45,145 nt of DNA. Source: Rufibacter ruber (GTDB taxonomy: Bacteria; Bacteroidota; Bacteroidia; Cytophagales; Hymenobacteraceae). A program made the position numbers and the translations under genes. The notes beneath the pieces are model-generated. The model had not been told where the DNA came from and searched no databases. It saw only the letters and a list, made by a program, of their open reading frames with translations. The stretch spans positions 1 through 45,145 of the forward strand of contig NZ_LRMM01000037.1 of NCBI RefSeq assembly GCF_001647275.1. The letters run 5' to 3'. This document shows, one piece after another, positions 15,648 through 22,944 of the stretch (its first letter is position 1; each line of letters starts with the position of its first letter).

Positions 15648-16856
15648 CTATTTCTTAGGCACGTATTTCTCGCCTTGCGGGGCTTTTGCGTTGGCCGGGT
15701 TGCTGCCTTTCAAACTCAGAATGTAGCTGGAAACTTCCAGGATCTGGTCATCGCTCAGCTTTTTCTGCCAGGCTACCATGCCTTTGCTGGTCACGCCGTA
15801 CTTCACTACCTTGAAGACATCGTTCACATCGCCGCCGTGCAGCCAGAATTCGTCTGTCAGGTTAGGACCAACTACCCCTTGGCCCTCCTGACCGTGGCAG
15901 GCGGCGCAGTTCTGGATGAAGGCGGCTTTTCCGGCTTCCAGTTTCGCAGACTCTGTGAGAGCGGTGAAGTTGGTTACCTCGTTCACGTTCCCCTCTTCGC
16001 CACCAGATGGGTTCAACAGGGCGGCTTGCTGTACCTCGGCCTCGTACTCGGCGAGCTGCAGGTTACCGCTGCTAAACACGTGGTAATGCAGCAAGTACGC
16101 TACCCCAAACACAATGGTCACATAGAAGGTGTATTTCCACCAAGGTGGCAGGTCGTTGTCAAACTCATGTATACCGTCATAGCTGTGGTCTTCCATGAGG
16201 ATGTCTTTGTGCTTGCCGGTAATGGTAGACGTGTCACCGCGCAGCAAGGCAATGAAACGGGCCATGGCGGTATTGCGCAGGGCGGGCTTGTCATACATGT
16301 GAGACAGCAACGGAAGCGCCTGCACAAAGGTCATTACCAGGAACACCAGCACCATCACCAACAGGAACCCGATCAGCACCACCAGCAGCTGGGTAGCGGG
16401 CGGAATGGCTTTCCAGTTAAAACTGGCCGCGGCCGGAGTTGCCCCGTCTGTCTTAGTAGGGTCAGTAGGTGCAACCTCTACCTTGGCTTCTGCGGGCTTG
16501 TCGCTTTCTTCTTTGACATAGGCGATCACGTCTTTGATGTCACCGTCTGAGAGCGCACCTTCAAAGCTAGTCATCTGGGTTTTCCCAAATTTCTCAAAGA
16601 TCTCTACCGCCTGTTTGTCACCAGAGGCAATCATTTTGGTGGAGTTCTTCACAAAGCTGGTGATCCATTTCTCATCGCGGCGTTTGTGCACGTCTTTGAG
16701 GGCAGGGCCCACCACCTGCTCCTGCACACTGTGGCAGGCGGCGCAGTTGGCGTCAAAGATAGACTTGCCTTTTACGGCATCCTGGGCGGCGGCGGGTTGT
16801 AGCCCTGTTCCCGCTACCAATGCCGCGGCGGCCAGGGAAAGTATCAATCGTTTCAT
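15648..16856 (-). CDS. ccoP: cbb3-type cytochrome c oxidase subunit III (CcoP), with extra N-terminal cytochrome c domain
   Basis: This 402-residue protein begins with a cleavable-type signal peptide (to about AAAQ, residue 25). A first cytochrome c domain has CAACH at 38-42, and a low-complexity linker (120-145) follows. A membrane helix (155-178), the CcoP signature EFDNDLPPWWKYTF (231-244) and a second helix come next. A second cytochrome c domain has CAACH at 317-321, with GVVGPNL. It passes electrons to the CcoN-CcoO core. Classical CcoP has both hemes after the membrane anchor, so one heme domain in front of the anchor is a rearranged layout. It overlaps ccoQ by 4 bp and ends before a terminator. 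Confidence 0.92.
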   Translation of the reverse strand: MKRLILSLAAAALVAGTGLQPAAAQDAVKGKSIFDANCAACHSVQEQVVGPALKDVHKRRDEKWITSFVKNSTKMIASGDKQAVEIFEKFGKTQMTSFEGALSDGDIKDVIAYVKEESDKPAEAKVEVAPTDPTKTDGATPAAASFNWKAIPPATQLLVVLIGFLLVMVLVFLVMTFVQALPLLSHMYDKPALRNTAMARFIALLRGDTSTITGKHKDILMEDHSYDGIHEFDNDLPPWWKYTFYVTIVFGVAYLLHYHVFSSGNLQLAEYEAEVQQAALLNPSGGEEGNVNEVTNFTALTESAKLEAGKAAFIQNCAACHGQEGQGVVGPNLTDEFWLHGGDVNDVFKVVKYGVTSKGMVAWQKKLSDDQILEVSSYILSLKGSNPANAKAPQGEKYVPKK

Positions 16857-17047
16857 GACCGTGGGTTTAAAGGGTGGTCAAATCCATTATCATTCTGCAG
16901 GGGCATGGCTTTCATGCTCTGGATATGCTCTTTCTTTTCTACCACCACGTAGGCAATCAACCCAAGGAAGAAGAAGAAGAAGATAAGGAACGAGATGATT
17001 GGGTAAATCTCAATTCCGTCTATGGACTGTAATATTTCTTTATACAT
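16853..17047 (-). CDS. ccoQ: cbb3-type cytochrome c oxidase subunit CcoQ (FixQ)
   Basis: This 64-residue single-pass membrane protein has one hydrophobic helix (about 16-39, IISFLIFFFFFLGLIAYVVV) and a short polar tail with EKKEHIQSMKAMPLQND. The size and position between ccoNO and ccoP identify it. It stabilises the oxidase complex in other bacteria. The stop overlaps the ccoP start (ATGA type), so the two are translationally coupled. A 23-bp stem-loop separates it from ccoNO. Confidence 0.85.
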   Translation of the reverse strand: MYKEILQSIDGIEIYPIISFLIFFFFFLGLIAYVVVEKKEHIQSMKAMPLQNDNGFDHPLNPRS

Positions 17048-17064
17048 GGCTCTTATTAGTTGTC

Positions 17065-17182
17065 AGTTATTGGTTGTTGGTTGTTAGATTTTCAGACTAC
17101 TCCTCTCCTGCTTTATTGCTTGTAAGGAGCACCTTCCTGTAAACTATGTTGTCCAAAAACTAACAACCAACAACTATTAACT
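17065..17182 (-). other. Large stem-loop between ccoNO and ccoQ
   Basis: The segment 17065-17087 (ending TTGTTGGTTGTTAG) pairs with 17160-17182 (starting CTAACAACCAACAA) at 21 of 23 positions, enclosing about 72 nt. The distal arm overlaps the ccoNO stop codon. It could stabilise or separate parts of the polycistronic mRNA, or be an inserted repeat. Confidence 0.6.
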
Positions 17183-19366
17183 ACTTTTCTTCTTTCACTT
17201 TAATGTCTGTACCCAGGCGTTGCAGATAGGCAATGAGGGCCACAATCTCTTTCTCAGGCTTCACCTCAATGTTCTCCTTTTTAAGCTCAGCGGCGATTTC
17301 TTTGGCCTGACGGGCTAAGTCTTCGTTCGCTTTTTGGGCGTAGCCGGGAGCGTATGGAGTACCTAAGCTGGTCAGGGTTTCAATCTTGGCCTGGGTGTCG
17401 CTCACGTCCAGGTCTTTCTCCAGCAACCATGGGTAGGCGGGCATGATAGAACCCGGAGACATAGAGGTTGGGTCCAACATGTGGTGGTAGTGCCAGCTGT
17501 GCGGGTACTTCCCTCCTACCCGGTGCAAGTCTGGCCCGGTACGCTTAGAGCCCCACAGGAACGGACGGTCATACACAAACTCGCCGGCTTTAGAGTACTC
17601 ACCGTAGCGCTCAGTTTCAGAGCGGAACGGCCGCACCATCTGAGAGTGACAGTTCACGCAGCCTTCTTTGATGTAGACATCGCGGCCCTGCAGCTCAAGG
17701 GCGGTGTAAGGTTTCACGCTGGCAATAGTAGGCACGTTAGACTCTACCAGGAACGTTGGGATCATCTCTACCAGACCACCAATCAAGATGGCAACCGTGG
17801 CGAATACGGCCATTTGTACCGGTCTGCGCTCAATCATGCGGTGCCAGTGGCCTCCGGTGTGCTCACCCGTGTTTTTGATCACGGCGGCTGGCATTAACGG
17901 GGCAGCCTGGGCTTCTTCATTGGCTAAGAGAGAACCGCTTTTCACGGTTTTCACAATGTTGTAGATCATCAGGAACACGCCACCTAAGTAGAGTACCCCG
18001 CCAATACCGCGCAGGTAGTACATAGGCACAATCTGCAGCACGGTCTCCAGGAAGTTAGAATACTGGAGCAGACCTTCATTGTTGAACTGTTTCCACATCA
18101 AACCTTGGGTGAAACCCGCCCAGTACATAGGCACGGCGTAGAACAGGATACCCAGCGTGCCTAACCAGAAGTGCCAGTTGGCCAGTTTTTTAGAGTACAG
18201 CTCGGTTCTGAAGATGCGGGGCAACAGCCAGTACAGGATACCAAAGGTCAGGAAGCCGTTCCAGCCCAGGGCGCCTACGTGTACGTGGGCTACTATCCAG
18301 TCAGTGTAGTGGGCAATGGCGTTTACGTTCTTCAAAGAAAGCATAGGGCCTTCAAACGTTGCCATACCGTAGGCGGTGATGGCTACCACCATAAACTTCA
18401 ACACTGGCTCAGTGCGTACTTTGTCCCAGGCACCGCGCAGGGTCAACAGACCGTTGATCATACCACCCCAGCTAGGGGCAATCAGCATCACAGAGAATAC
18501 TACCCCCAGTGACTGCGCCCAGTCTGGCAGGGCGGTGTACAGCAAGTGGTGCGGACCGGCCCAGATGTAGATGAAGATCAAAGACCAGAAGTGGATAATT
18601 GACAGACGGTACGAGTATACCGGACGGCCAGCCGCTTTAGGCAGGAAGTAGTACATCATACCCAGGTACGGCGTGGTCAGGAAGAACGCAACCGCGTTGT
18701 GGCCATACCACCACTGCACCAGCGCATCCTGCACCCCGGCGTAGCCAGAGTAGCTTTTCATGAACGTTACCGGAATCTCGTATGAGTTTACAATGTGCAG
18801 TACCGCAACGGTCAGGAACGTGGCAATGTAGAACCAGATCCCCACGTACATGTGCGCTCGCGGCGTTTGATAATGGTCCCGAACATGTTCCAGCCAAACA
18901 CCACCCATACCAGCGTAATGGCAATGTCAATGGGCCATTCCAGCTCAGCGTACTCTTTTGAGGTAGTAATCCCCAACGGAAGGGTAATCACCGCAGAGAC
19001 AATAATCAGCTGCCAGGCCCAGAAGTGAATCTTACTCAGTGTGTCTGAGTACATTCTGGTCTTGCAGAGGCGCTGCAGTGAGTAGTACACGCCCATGAAG
19101 ATACCGTTGCCCACAAACGCGAAGATCACGGCATTGGTGTGCAGCGGACGGACCCGCCCGAAGGTGGTGTACTCAGTGCCCATGTTAAGCTCAGGGCGTG
19201 CCAGCTGGAACGCAATGATCACTCCTATGAGCATGCCCGCCACGCCCCAGAACAGGGTGGCATAGGCGAAATCCCTGACAATCTTGTTGTCATAGTAGAA
19301 TGTTTCTACGGTGCGGACGCTGGATTTTAGCGCTTCGCCCGGAGCTTTTAGAACCTCAGCTAGCAT
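17181..19366 (-). CDS. ccoNO: cbb3-type cytochrome c oxidase subunit I/II fusion (CcoN-CcoO), frameshifted
   Basis: This is the catalytic heme-copper subunit fused to the monoheme cytochrome subunit, as in many Bacteroidota. Two overlapping frames (18812-19366 and 17181-18908) together give about 728 residues. The first holds [13 protein letters not shown] with the heme ligand H76 and runs to [10 protein letters not shown]. The second resumes at [13 protein letters not shown] and contains [19 protein letters not shown], and the CcoO part with [27 protein letters not shown]. Restoring one base near 18854 joins them seamlessly, so neither frame alone makes a full subunit. The gene overlaps ccoS by 11 bp. 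Either the strain carries a real lesion or the assembly has an error. Confidence 0.9.
18851..18858 (-). other. Apparent 1-base deletion in ccoN
   Basis: On the minus strand the sequence reads CGCGAGCGC-ACATG where CGCGAGCGC-CACATG would encode the RERHMYV expected at this point. It is not in a long homopolymer. Confidence 0.75.
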
Positions 19367-19562
19367 GTGCGGTGTCCTCCATTGGTTTAGTAGATATTGA
19401 AGTAATGGGTTGTTTTTTGGTTAATTCGTTGTCAAAGAGAATGCGCACCGAGGGGGTGTAATCGTCCTCGTACTGGCCGGAGCGCACCGCCCACAGGAAT
19501 GCCCCCAGAAACAGGATGGCCACCAGCAGACTGATGCAGATGAGTAAAAAGATAATGTTCAT
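19356..19562 (-). CDS. ccoS: cbb3-type cytochrome oxidase assembly protein CcoS
   Basis: This 68-residue protein has an N-terminal helix (about 2-25, IIFLLICISLLVAILFLGAFLWAV) followed by the family motif RSGQYEDDYTPSVRILFD. CcoS is needed for cofactor insertion into cbb3 oxidase. It leads the ccoS-ccoNO-ccoQ-ccoP transcript and overlaps ccoNO by 11 bp. The copper-ATPase gene ccoI that often precedes it is not in this window; upstream are repeats only. An FNR/CRP-like box is centred about 131 bp before the start. Confidence 0.9.
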   Translation of the reverse strand: MNIIFLLICISLLVAILFLGAFLWAVRSGQYEDDYTPSVRILFDNELTKKQPITSISTKPMEDTAHAS

Positions 19563-19656
19563 GGCTGCGCCGATTTTTTCTCTCCTGAAACAGGCGGCGG
19601 CGGAAAAAGAAGTGAACTCAACCCCTTACGCGCTTACCTTGCCCTTTCAGTTGATA

Positions 19657-19664
19657 CAAAGGTC
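19657..19664 (-). promoter_or_regulatory. Possible -7 element for the ccoS transcript
   Basis: On the minus strand GACCTTTG differs from the Bacteroidota -7 consensus TAnnTTTG at one position. If used, the FNR-like box would be centred about 40-44 bp upstream of the transcription start, the usual place for FNR activation. Confidence 0.35.
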
Positions 19665-19686
19665 AGGAGATACGGGAGGGAAAAAG

Positions 19687-19700
19687 ATGACGTGCGTCAG
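19687..19700 (-). promoter_or_regulatory. FNR/CRP-like box upstream of ccoS
   Basis: ATGACGTGCGTCAG contains the perfect dyad TGACG-TG-CGTCA and has the FNR geometry TGAY-N4-RTCA. Its counterpart is at 14405-14418 before ccoG. Confidence 0.55.
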
Positions 19701-19817
19701 TTTAGCCAGTGATTGATGTCAGAGAAGGCGGTTTAAAGGCTGTATAACACGTTTTTATGTACTCTAAGCGTTGATTCCTTCTCCCTTCACATTGAAAGCA
19801 TGCTTACTTTAGTTGAT

Positions 19818-19834
19818 CCCCCCTTTGAAGGGGG
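19818..19834. repeat. C/G-rich palindrome
   Basis: CCCCCCTTTGAAGGGGG, followed by GGGGATGTTTAC as at 15285-15297. Confidence 0.6.
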
Positions 19835-19901
19835 CGAAGGGGATGTTTACTCAGGAGGGCACGCATTGCTGAGATTCTGTTTGCTGAACATTCCTATATC
19901 T

Positions 19902-19931
19902 GTAGAGACCAGGCACCGCCTTGTCTCTTAC
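19902..19931. repeat. GTAGAGAC palindrome, copy 1
   Basis: AGAGAC-c-AGGC-acc-GCCT-t-GTCTCT forms a nested dyad. ACGCATTGCTGA occurs on both sides (19861-19872 and 19930-19941), resembling a duplicated target. Confidence 0.6.
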
Positions 19932-20002
19932 GCATTGCTGAACGTTTCCCGACCATCAGCGAATTGCTTTTGCACCCACCGCTGTTCTTGCCCAACCTCC
20001 AT

Positions 20003-20294
20003 CTGAACTGCTTTCTGCCCCTGTTTGTCACGTTGATCCTTGATGCTCAACCTAACCAAAAGAATCAAGAAGCCTCAAACTCGCTGCCGCTCAAACAGGC
20101 TTCCCTTCATTAATTTCGTACCTGGCAACCGCTATCTGTTTCGTCGCCAACGCGGCCATTGCTGATTTGCACCGCCTGTCTGTGCTCCCGCTAAGCACCT
20201 CGGCGCCTACGGCTTCTGCGTTGCCCGCTCCCGCAGGAAATGAAAAGGAGGTGTGCGTTTTTGGCTTGTTTTCAGGAAAATAGCCCGGAAACGC
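20003..20294 (-). repeat. 290-bp dispersed element, copy 1 (minus orientation)
   Basis: On the minus strand it starts with an H40 hairpin and continues CTGCGGGAGCGGGC...GCTTAGCGGG...AATCAGCAATGGCCGC...TTGATTCTTTTGGTTA...GATCAACGTGACAAAC. The same order occurs at 41674-41917 on the plus strand, with one block about 48 bp shorter there. A 70-residue frame through it looks like chance or gene debris. Confidence 0.7.
20255..20294. repeat. H40 hairpin repeat
   Basis: GCGTTTTTGGCTTGTTTT, loop, AAAATAGCCCGGAAACGC. It forms one end of the 290-bp element. Confidence 0.7.
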
Positions 20295-20332
20295 TGTAGC
20301 CATTGCTAACTCTTCCTACTCGTGCAGATACT

Positions 20333-20356
20333 CCCCTCCCTCTGAGGGGTTGGGGT
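20333..20356. repeat. C/G-rich palindromic repeat
   Basis: CCCCTCCCTCTGAGGGG followed by TTGGGG, related to 15317-15349. Confidence 0.5.
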
Positions 20357-20408
20357 GGGTTCTACACATAGCTGATATTTTGCTTCCGCTTACGCGTAGA
20401 CTGCCCCA

Positions 20409-20436
20409 AAGAGACGAGGCGGTGCCTGGTCTCTAC
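20409..20436. repeat. GTAGAGAC palindrome, copy 2 (inverted)
   Basis: Reverse complement of copy 1 with one change in 27 positions (GCCTCGTCTCTT against GCCTTGTCTCTT). The two copies face each other about 480 bp apart around the 290-bp element. Confidence 0.6.
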
Positions 20437-20462
20437 AAAAACCAACCGCCGCATTTGTGCAT

Positions 20463-20503
20463 TTTCTGTTTTTCGCCTATTTTCCTGAAAACAAGCCGAA
20501 AAC
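20463..20503. repeat. H40 hairpin repeat upstream of the DUF5655 gene
   Basis: CTGTTTTTCGCCTATTTT and AAAACAAGCCGAAAACG. It ends 11 bp before the ATG; a homologous hairpin is in the same place before the pseudogene at 8081. Confidence 0.75.
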
Positions 20504-20514
20504 GCCCGCCGCCC

Positions 20515-20940
20515 ATGTGGACCTGCCCCACCTGCACCCAATCTTTCCTGCGTACGCACCAGTCCCACTCTTGCCTGGACAAAACCGAGGCCGATTTCCT
20601 GCGCGGCAAATCTGACGTAACCGTGGGGCTGTACCACCATTTCCTGGCGCAGTACCGCACCATAGGCGATTTCAAGATTCACCCGGCCAAAACCATGATC
20701 TCCCTGGCCAAGAACACGCGCTTCTGCTCAGTGCACCAGTTCGGGCGAAACTTTCTGGACGTGTGCCTCCCGCTGGACCGGGTGTATGACCAAACGCTCT
20801 GCTTCCACAAAATTGGCCACCTGGGTGACCGGCTCATCAACCACTTCGTGCGCTTCTATGACAAAGAAGATTTGAATGAGGAAGTGCTGCATTATATGCG
20901 GCTGGCGTATGCCTTGGATGCGGTGAAGGGAAGGAAGTAG
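20515..20940 (+). CDS. DUF5655 domain-containing protein
   Basis: This 141-residue protein has an N-terminal mini zinc-ribbon-like motif, W-x-C-x-x-C ... HSC (MWTCPTCTQSFLRTHQSHSC). A DUF5655 domain follows (about 25-135): FLRGKSDVTVGLYHHFLAQYRTIGDFKIHPAKTMISLAKNTRFCSV. The domain is found in nucleic-acid- or metabolism-associated small proteins, but its activity is not known to me. The ATG at 20515 is chosen because the open frame upstream runs through the H40 repeat. A decayed paralogue lies at 8081-8478. A RAYT element follows 37 bp downstream. Confidence 0.85.
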   Translation: MWTCPTCTQSFLRTHQSHSCLDKTEADFLRGKSDVTVGLYHHFLAQYRTIGDFKIHPAKTMISLAKNTRFCSVHQFGRNFLDVCLPLDRVYDQTLCFHKIGHLGDRLINHFVRFYDKEDLNEEVLHYMRLAYALDAVKGRK

Positions 20941-20976
20941 GTTAAAAAAGTTAGAGAATAAAAAAAGTAATTAATT

Positions 20977-21005
20977 CTATGGCGCGGAAGTTACTTCCGT
21001 GCCTT
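20977..21005. repeat. REP palindrome, left end of the RAYT element
   Basis: CTATGGCGCGGAAGT followed by TACTTCCGTGCCTT, 29 bp, identical in inverted orientation to 21588-21616. It ends 27 bp before the RAYT start codon. Confidence 0.85.
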
Positions 21006-21032
21006 TCTCCCCGTAGCAGGTAGTTCTAGAGT

Positions 21033-21584
21033 ATGAGTGAGAAGTACAAAGCCAACAATCCAGACAAGATATATTTTGTCACCTTCGCGGTGGTTCAATG
21101 GGTGGATGCTTTTACGCGGCGGGAGTACAAAGATATACTTGTAGACAGCCTGCAGTACTGCCAAAAAGAAAAAGGATTAATCATTTATGCGTGGTGTATC
21201 ATGACTAATCACCTGCACCTTGCTCTAGGCACAGATGGTAAGTTGCCACTGGCAGACATCATGCGCGATTTCAAAAAATTCACCTCCGTGTCTCTGGTGC
21301 GGGCTATTCAAGAAAATAGTCAGGAGAGTAGAAAAGAATGGCTATTGTCGCTCTTTCAAACTGCCGCAGCAGGAAGCACCAAGCATCAAAAGTACCAATT
21401 CTGGCAGAGTCAATACCACCCGGTAGAGTTAACCAGCAATGGCCAGCAGCAACGGTGCCTTGAGTATATACATCAGAATCCCGTAGTGGCAGGTATTGTA
21501 AACACGGCCGAAGCTTTTCTATACAGTAGTGCCACTGACTACGCAGGCGGGAAAGGGTTAATAGAAATAACCTTTATGGAATAA
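21033..21584 (+). CDS. REP-associated tyrosine transposase (RAYT, IS200-like Y1 HUH family)
   Basis: This 183-residue single-strand transposase is of the TnpA-REP type. The N-terminal IYFVTFAVVQWVDAFTRREY, the HUH motif NHLHL (H60, H62) in AWCIMTNHLHLAL, and the C-terminal YIHQNPVVAGIV are family features. The candidate nucleophilic tyrosine is Y128 in FWQSQYHPVEL; Y145 is the alternative. Such enzymes act on short palindromic REP sequences. Identical palindromes border the gene in inverted orientation, and solo copies of the same palindrome occur at 6250 and 15056 with a decayed one at 41608. The gene is full length and looks intact. Confidence 0.92.
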   Translation: MSEKYKANNPDKIYFVTFAVVQWVDAFTRREYKDILVDSLQYCQKEKGLIIYAWCIMTNHLHLALGTDGKLPLADIMRDFKKFTSVSLVRAIQENSQESRKEWLLSLFQTAAAGSTKHQKYQFWQSQYHPVELTSNGQQQRCLEYIHQNPVVAGIVNTAEAFLYSSATDYAGGKGLIEITFME

Positions 21585-21587
21585 AAG

Positions 21588-21616
21588 AAGGCACGGAAGT
21601 AACTTCCGCGCCATAG
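21588..21616. repeat. REP palindrome, right end of the RAYT element
   Basis: Exact 29-bp inverted copy of 20977-21005, beginning 3 bp after the RAYT stop codon. Confidence 0.85.
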
Positions 21617-21637
21617 AAAAGAAGTGTTAGTAAGGGG

Positions 21638-21680
21638 AAAAGGTCAGACTAGAAGAAAACCATCCTTAGCCTGACCTTTT
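21638..21680. terminator. Bidirectional terminator between the RAYT and HsdR-N genes
   Basis: AAAAGGTCAG (21638-21647) pairs exactly with CTGACCTTTT (21671-21680), and most of the next few bases also pair. A and T runs at the two ends suit termination from both sides. Confidence 0.65.
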
Positions 21681-21709
21681 CTAAATTCTGCTGTTATGCT
21701 TTATAAAAC

Positions 21710-22807
21710 TCAATTCAAGGAAACAGTTTTCAAGTCATAACTCAAAGCGGTATTTAAAAGCTGCTCTGCGTGAGTAAAAATATCATCTAGACTCTGCAAC
21801 TCATGTTTAGACTCCTTCTTGGCTTCATCAAACAAGGTAATGGTTTTCTTTGCGCCTTCCAGGTTCAAACGGCAAATGGGTTTCCGGTTATTATCGTCCA
21901 GTAGAATACCGAAATAACTCTGCGTATCACGGTGGTGTATCCTATTCGCATCAACCTTACCTCTGAGAATAGAACGGATTATATAAAAGGCCTCTTTCTC
22001 CATCTCAGTGGTGGTTACTTTACTGGCTGCTTCTGCATTCACCGGCTGCACAGTGGTCTCTTCTTCAACCCGCGACTGAACAAAGTTTCTATCTTCCTCT
22101 GAGGCAAGGGCAGATTTCAACCGGTCGCTTATCATCTCGCTTATAAGGCCGTGGATAGACTTTTTCACCAGTCCCGTAAACTGTTCCAGCACTATAGCGG
22201 TCATGGCACCAGAGACAATCTGCCGGGCGAAATGCTTTACAAAAACATCAGTGGGATTAGCCATTTCCTCCAGCATGATGCGCTTGATTTCTTTAGCGTA
22301 TTTCAATTCTGTGGCTGAACTTAAAATGTTCTCCACGCTGAATTGAGATTTGTGGTATTTCTTTAATTCAAAGATGGCCTGTTCACTTACCTCTGTGATG
22401 TTGAATTCCCAGAAAGGTTTATCGTCCATCTTGTTGGGCTCTACCAAATCTGTGTAAAACCGATAGACAATCCCGTTGGTGAGTATGCCAAAGCGGGCCG
22501 AAGTCACATGGAAATAGCGGTGCAACTGGGAGTTGTGGACATCAAGTTTCTCCTTCCAGTGCTTACACTCCATAATAATGGTTGGAGCACCGTCTTTGAA
22601 AATACAGTAATCAACCTTTTCGCCTTTCTTGATTCCAATGTCAGCAATATATTCAGGCACCACTTCCATGGGATTGAACACATCATAGCCTAATGCTGAG
22701 ATAAACGGCATCACAAAGGCCATTTTGGTAGCTTCTTCTGTTTGAATTGATTCCTGCAGGCGGGACACCTTCTCCCCCAGCGCTTTGATTACATCTTGAA
22801 AATCCAT
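21710..22807 (-). CDS. Orphan HsdR N-terminal-type restriction endonuclease-like protein
   Basis: This 365-residue protein has a type I restriction subunit R N-terminal-like nuclease fold in its first ~150 residues. The PD-(D/E)xK core is visible as VDYCIF (D66) and IIMECKHWKE (E80-x-K82), followed by QLHRYFHVTSARFGILTNGIVYRFYTDL. The rest is helical with a second module, AFYIIRSILRGKVDANRIHHRDTQSYFGILLDDNNRKPICRL. There is no helicase domain and no adjacent hsdM or hsdS, so it is not a complete restriction system. A defence or DNA-repair role is possible but unproven. It is divergent from the membrane-protein gene, with an AT-rich 137-bp promoter region between them. Confidence 0.82.
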   Translation of the reverse strand: MDFQDVIKALGEKVSRLQESIQTEEATKMAFVMPFISALGYDVFNPMEVVPEYIADIGIKKGEKVDYCIFKDGAPTIIMECKHWKEKLDVHNSQLHRYFHVTSARFGILTNGIVYRFYTDLVEPNKMDDKPFWEFNITEVSEQAIFELKKYHKSQFSVENILSSATELKYAKEIKRIMLEEMANPTDVFVKHFARQIVSGAMTAIVLEQFTGLVKKSIHGLISEMISDRLKSALASEEDRNFVQSRVEEETTVQPVNAEAASKVTTTEMEKEAFYIIRSILRGKVDANRIHHRDTQSYFGILLDDNNRKPICRLNLEGAKKTITLFDEAKKESKHELQSLDDIFTHAEQLLNTALSYDLKTVSLN

Positions 22808-22944
22808 GATTGTATTGTTAAGATTAGTGTATATTATGTATATTAGAAAAGGTAAATATTTTTATTTAAATATCAACTACTTGATTATCAATATTTAGAC
22901 CTTAACTCATAAATCAGTATAAATGCTGAATCTTAACAGTAGGA
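22808..22944. other. AT-rich divergent promoter region
   Basis: The sequence is strongly AT-rich between divergent genes and presumably holds both promoters. No operator-like palindrome was clear. Confidence 0.4.

Larger units (their letters stand above)
19701..20514. other. Repeat-rich spacer upstream of ccoS
   Basis: No real gene is apparent. It holds a C/G palindrome (19818-19834), an inverted pair of GTAGAGAC palindromes (19902-19931, 20409-20436), a 290-bp element shared with 41674-41917, and two H40 copies. Confidence 0.7.

Noticed and set aside
17181-18908. Programmed frameshifting in ccoNO
   Set aside because: The joint has no slippery heptamer or recognised stimulatory structure, and a simple missing base explains it; not fully excluded.
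20350-20514. Upstream extension of the DUF5655 gene
   Set aside because: It contains a GTAGAGAC palindrome and an H40 hairpin; the homologous remnant also begins at the downstream ATG.
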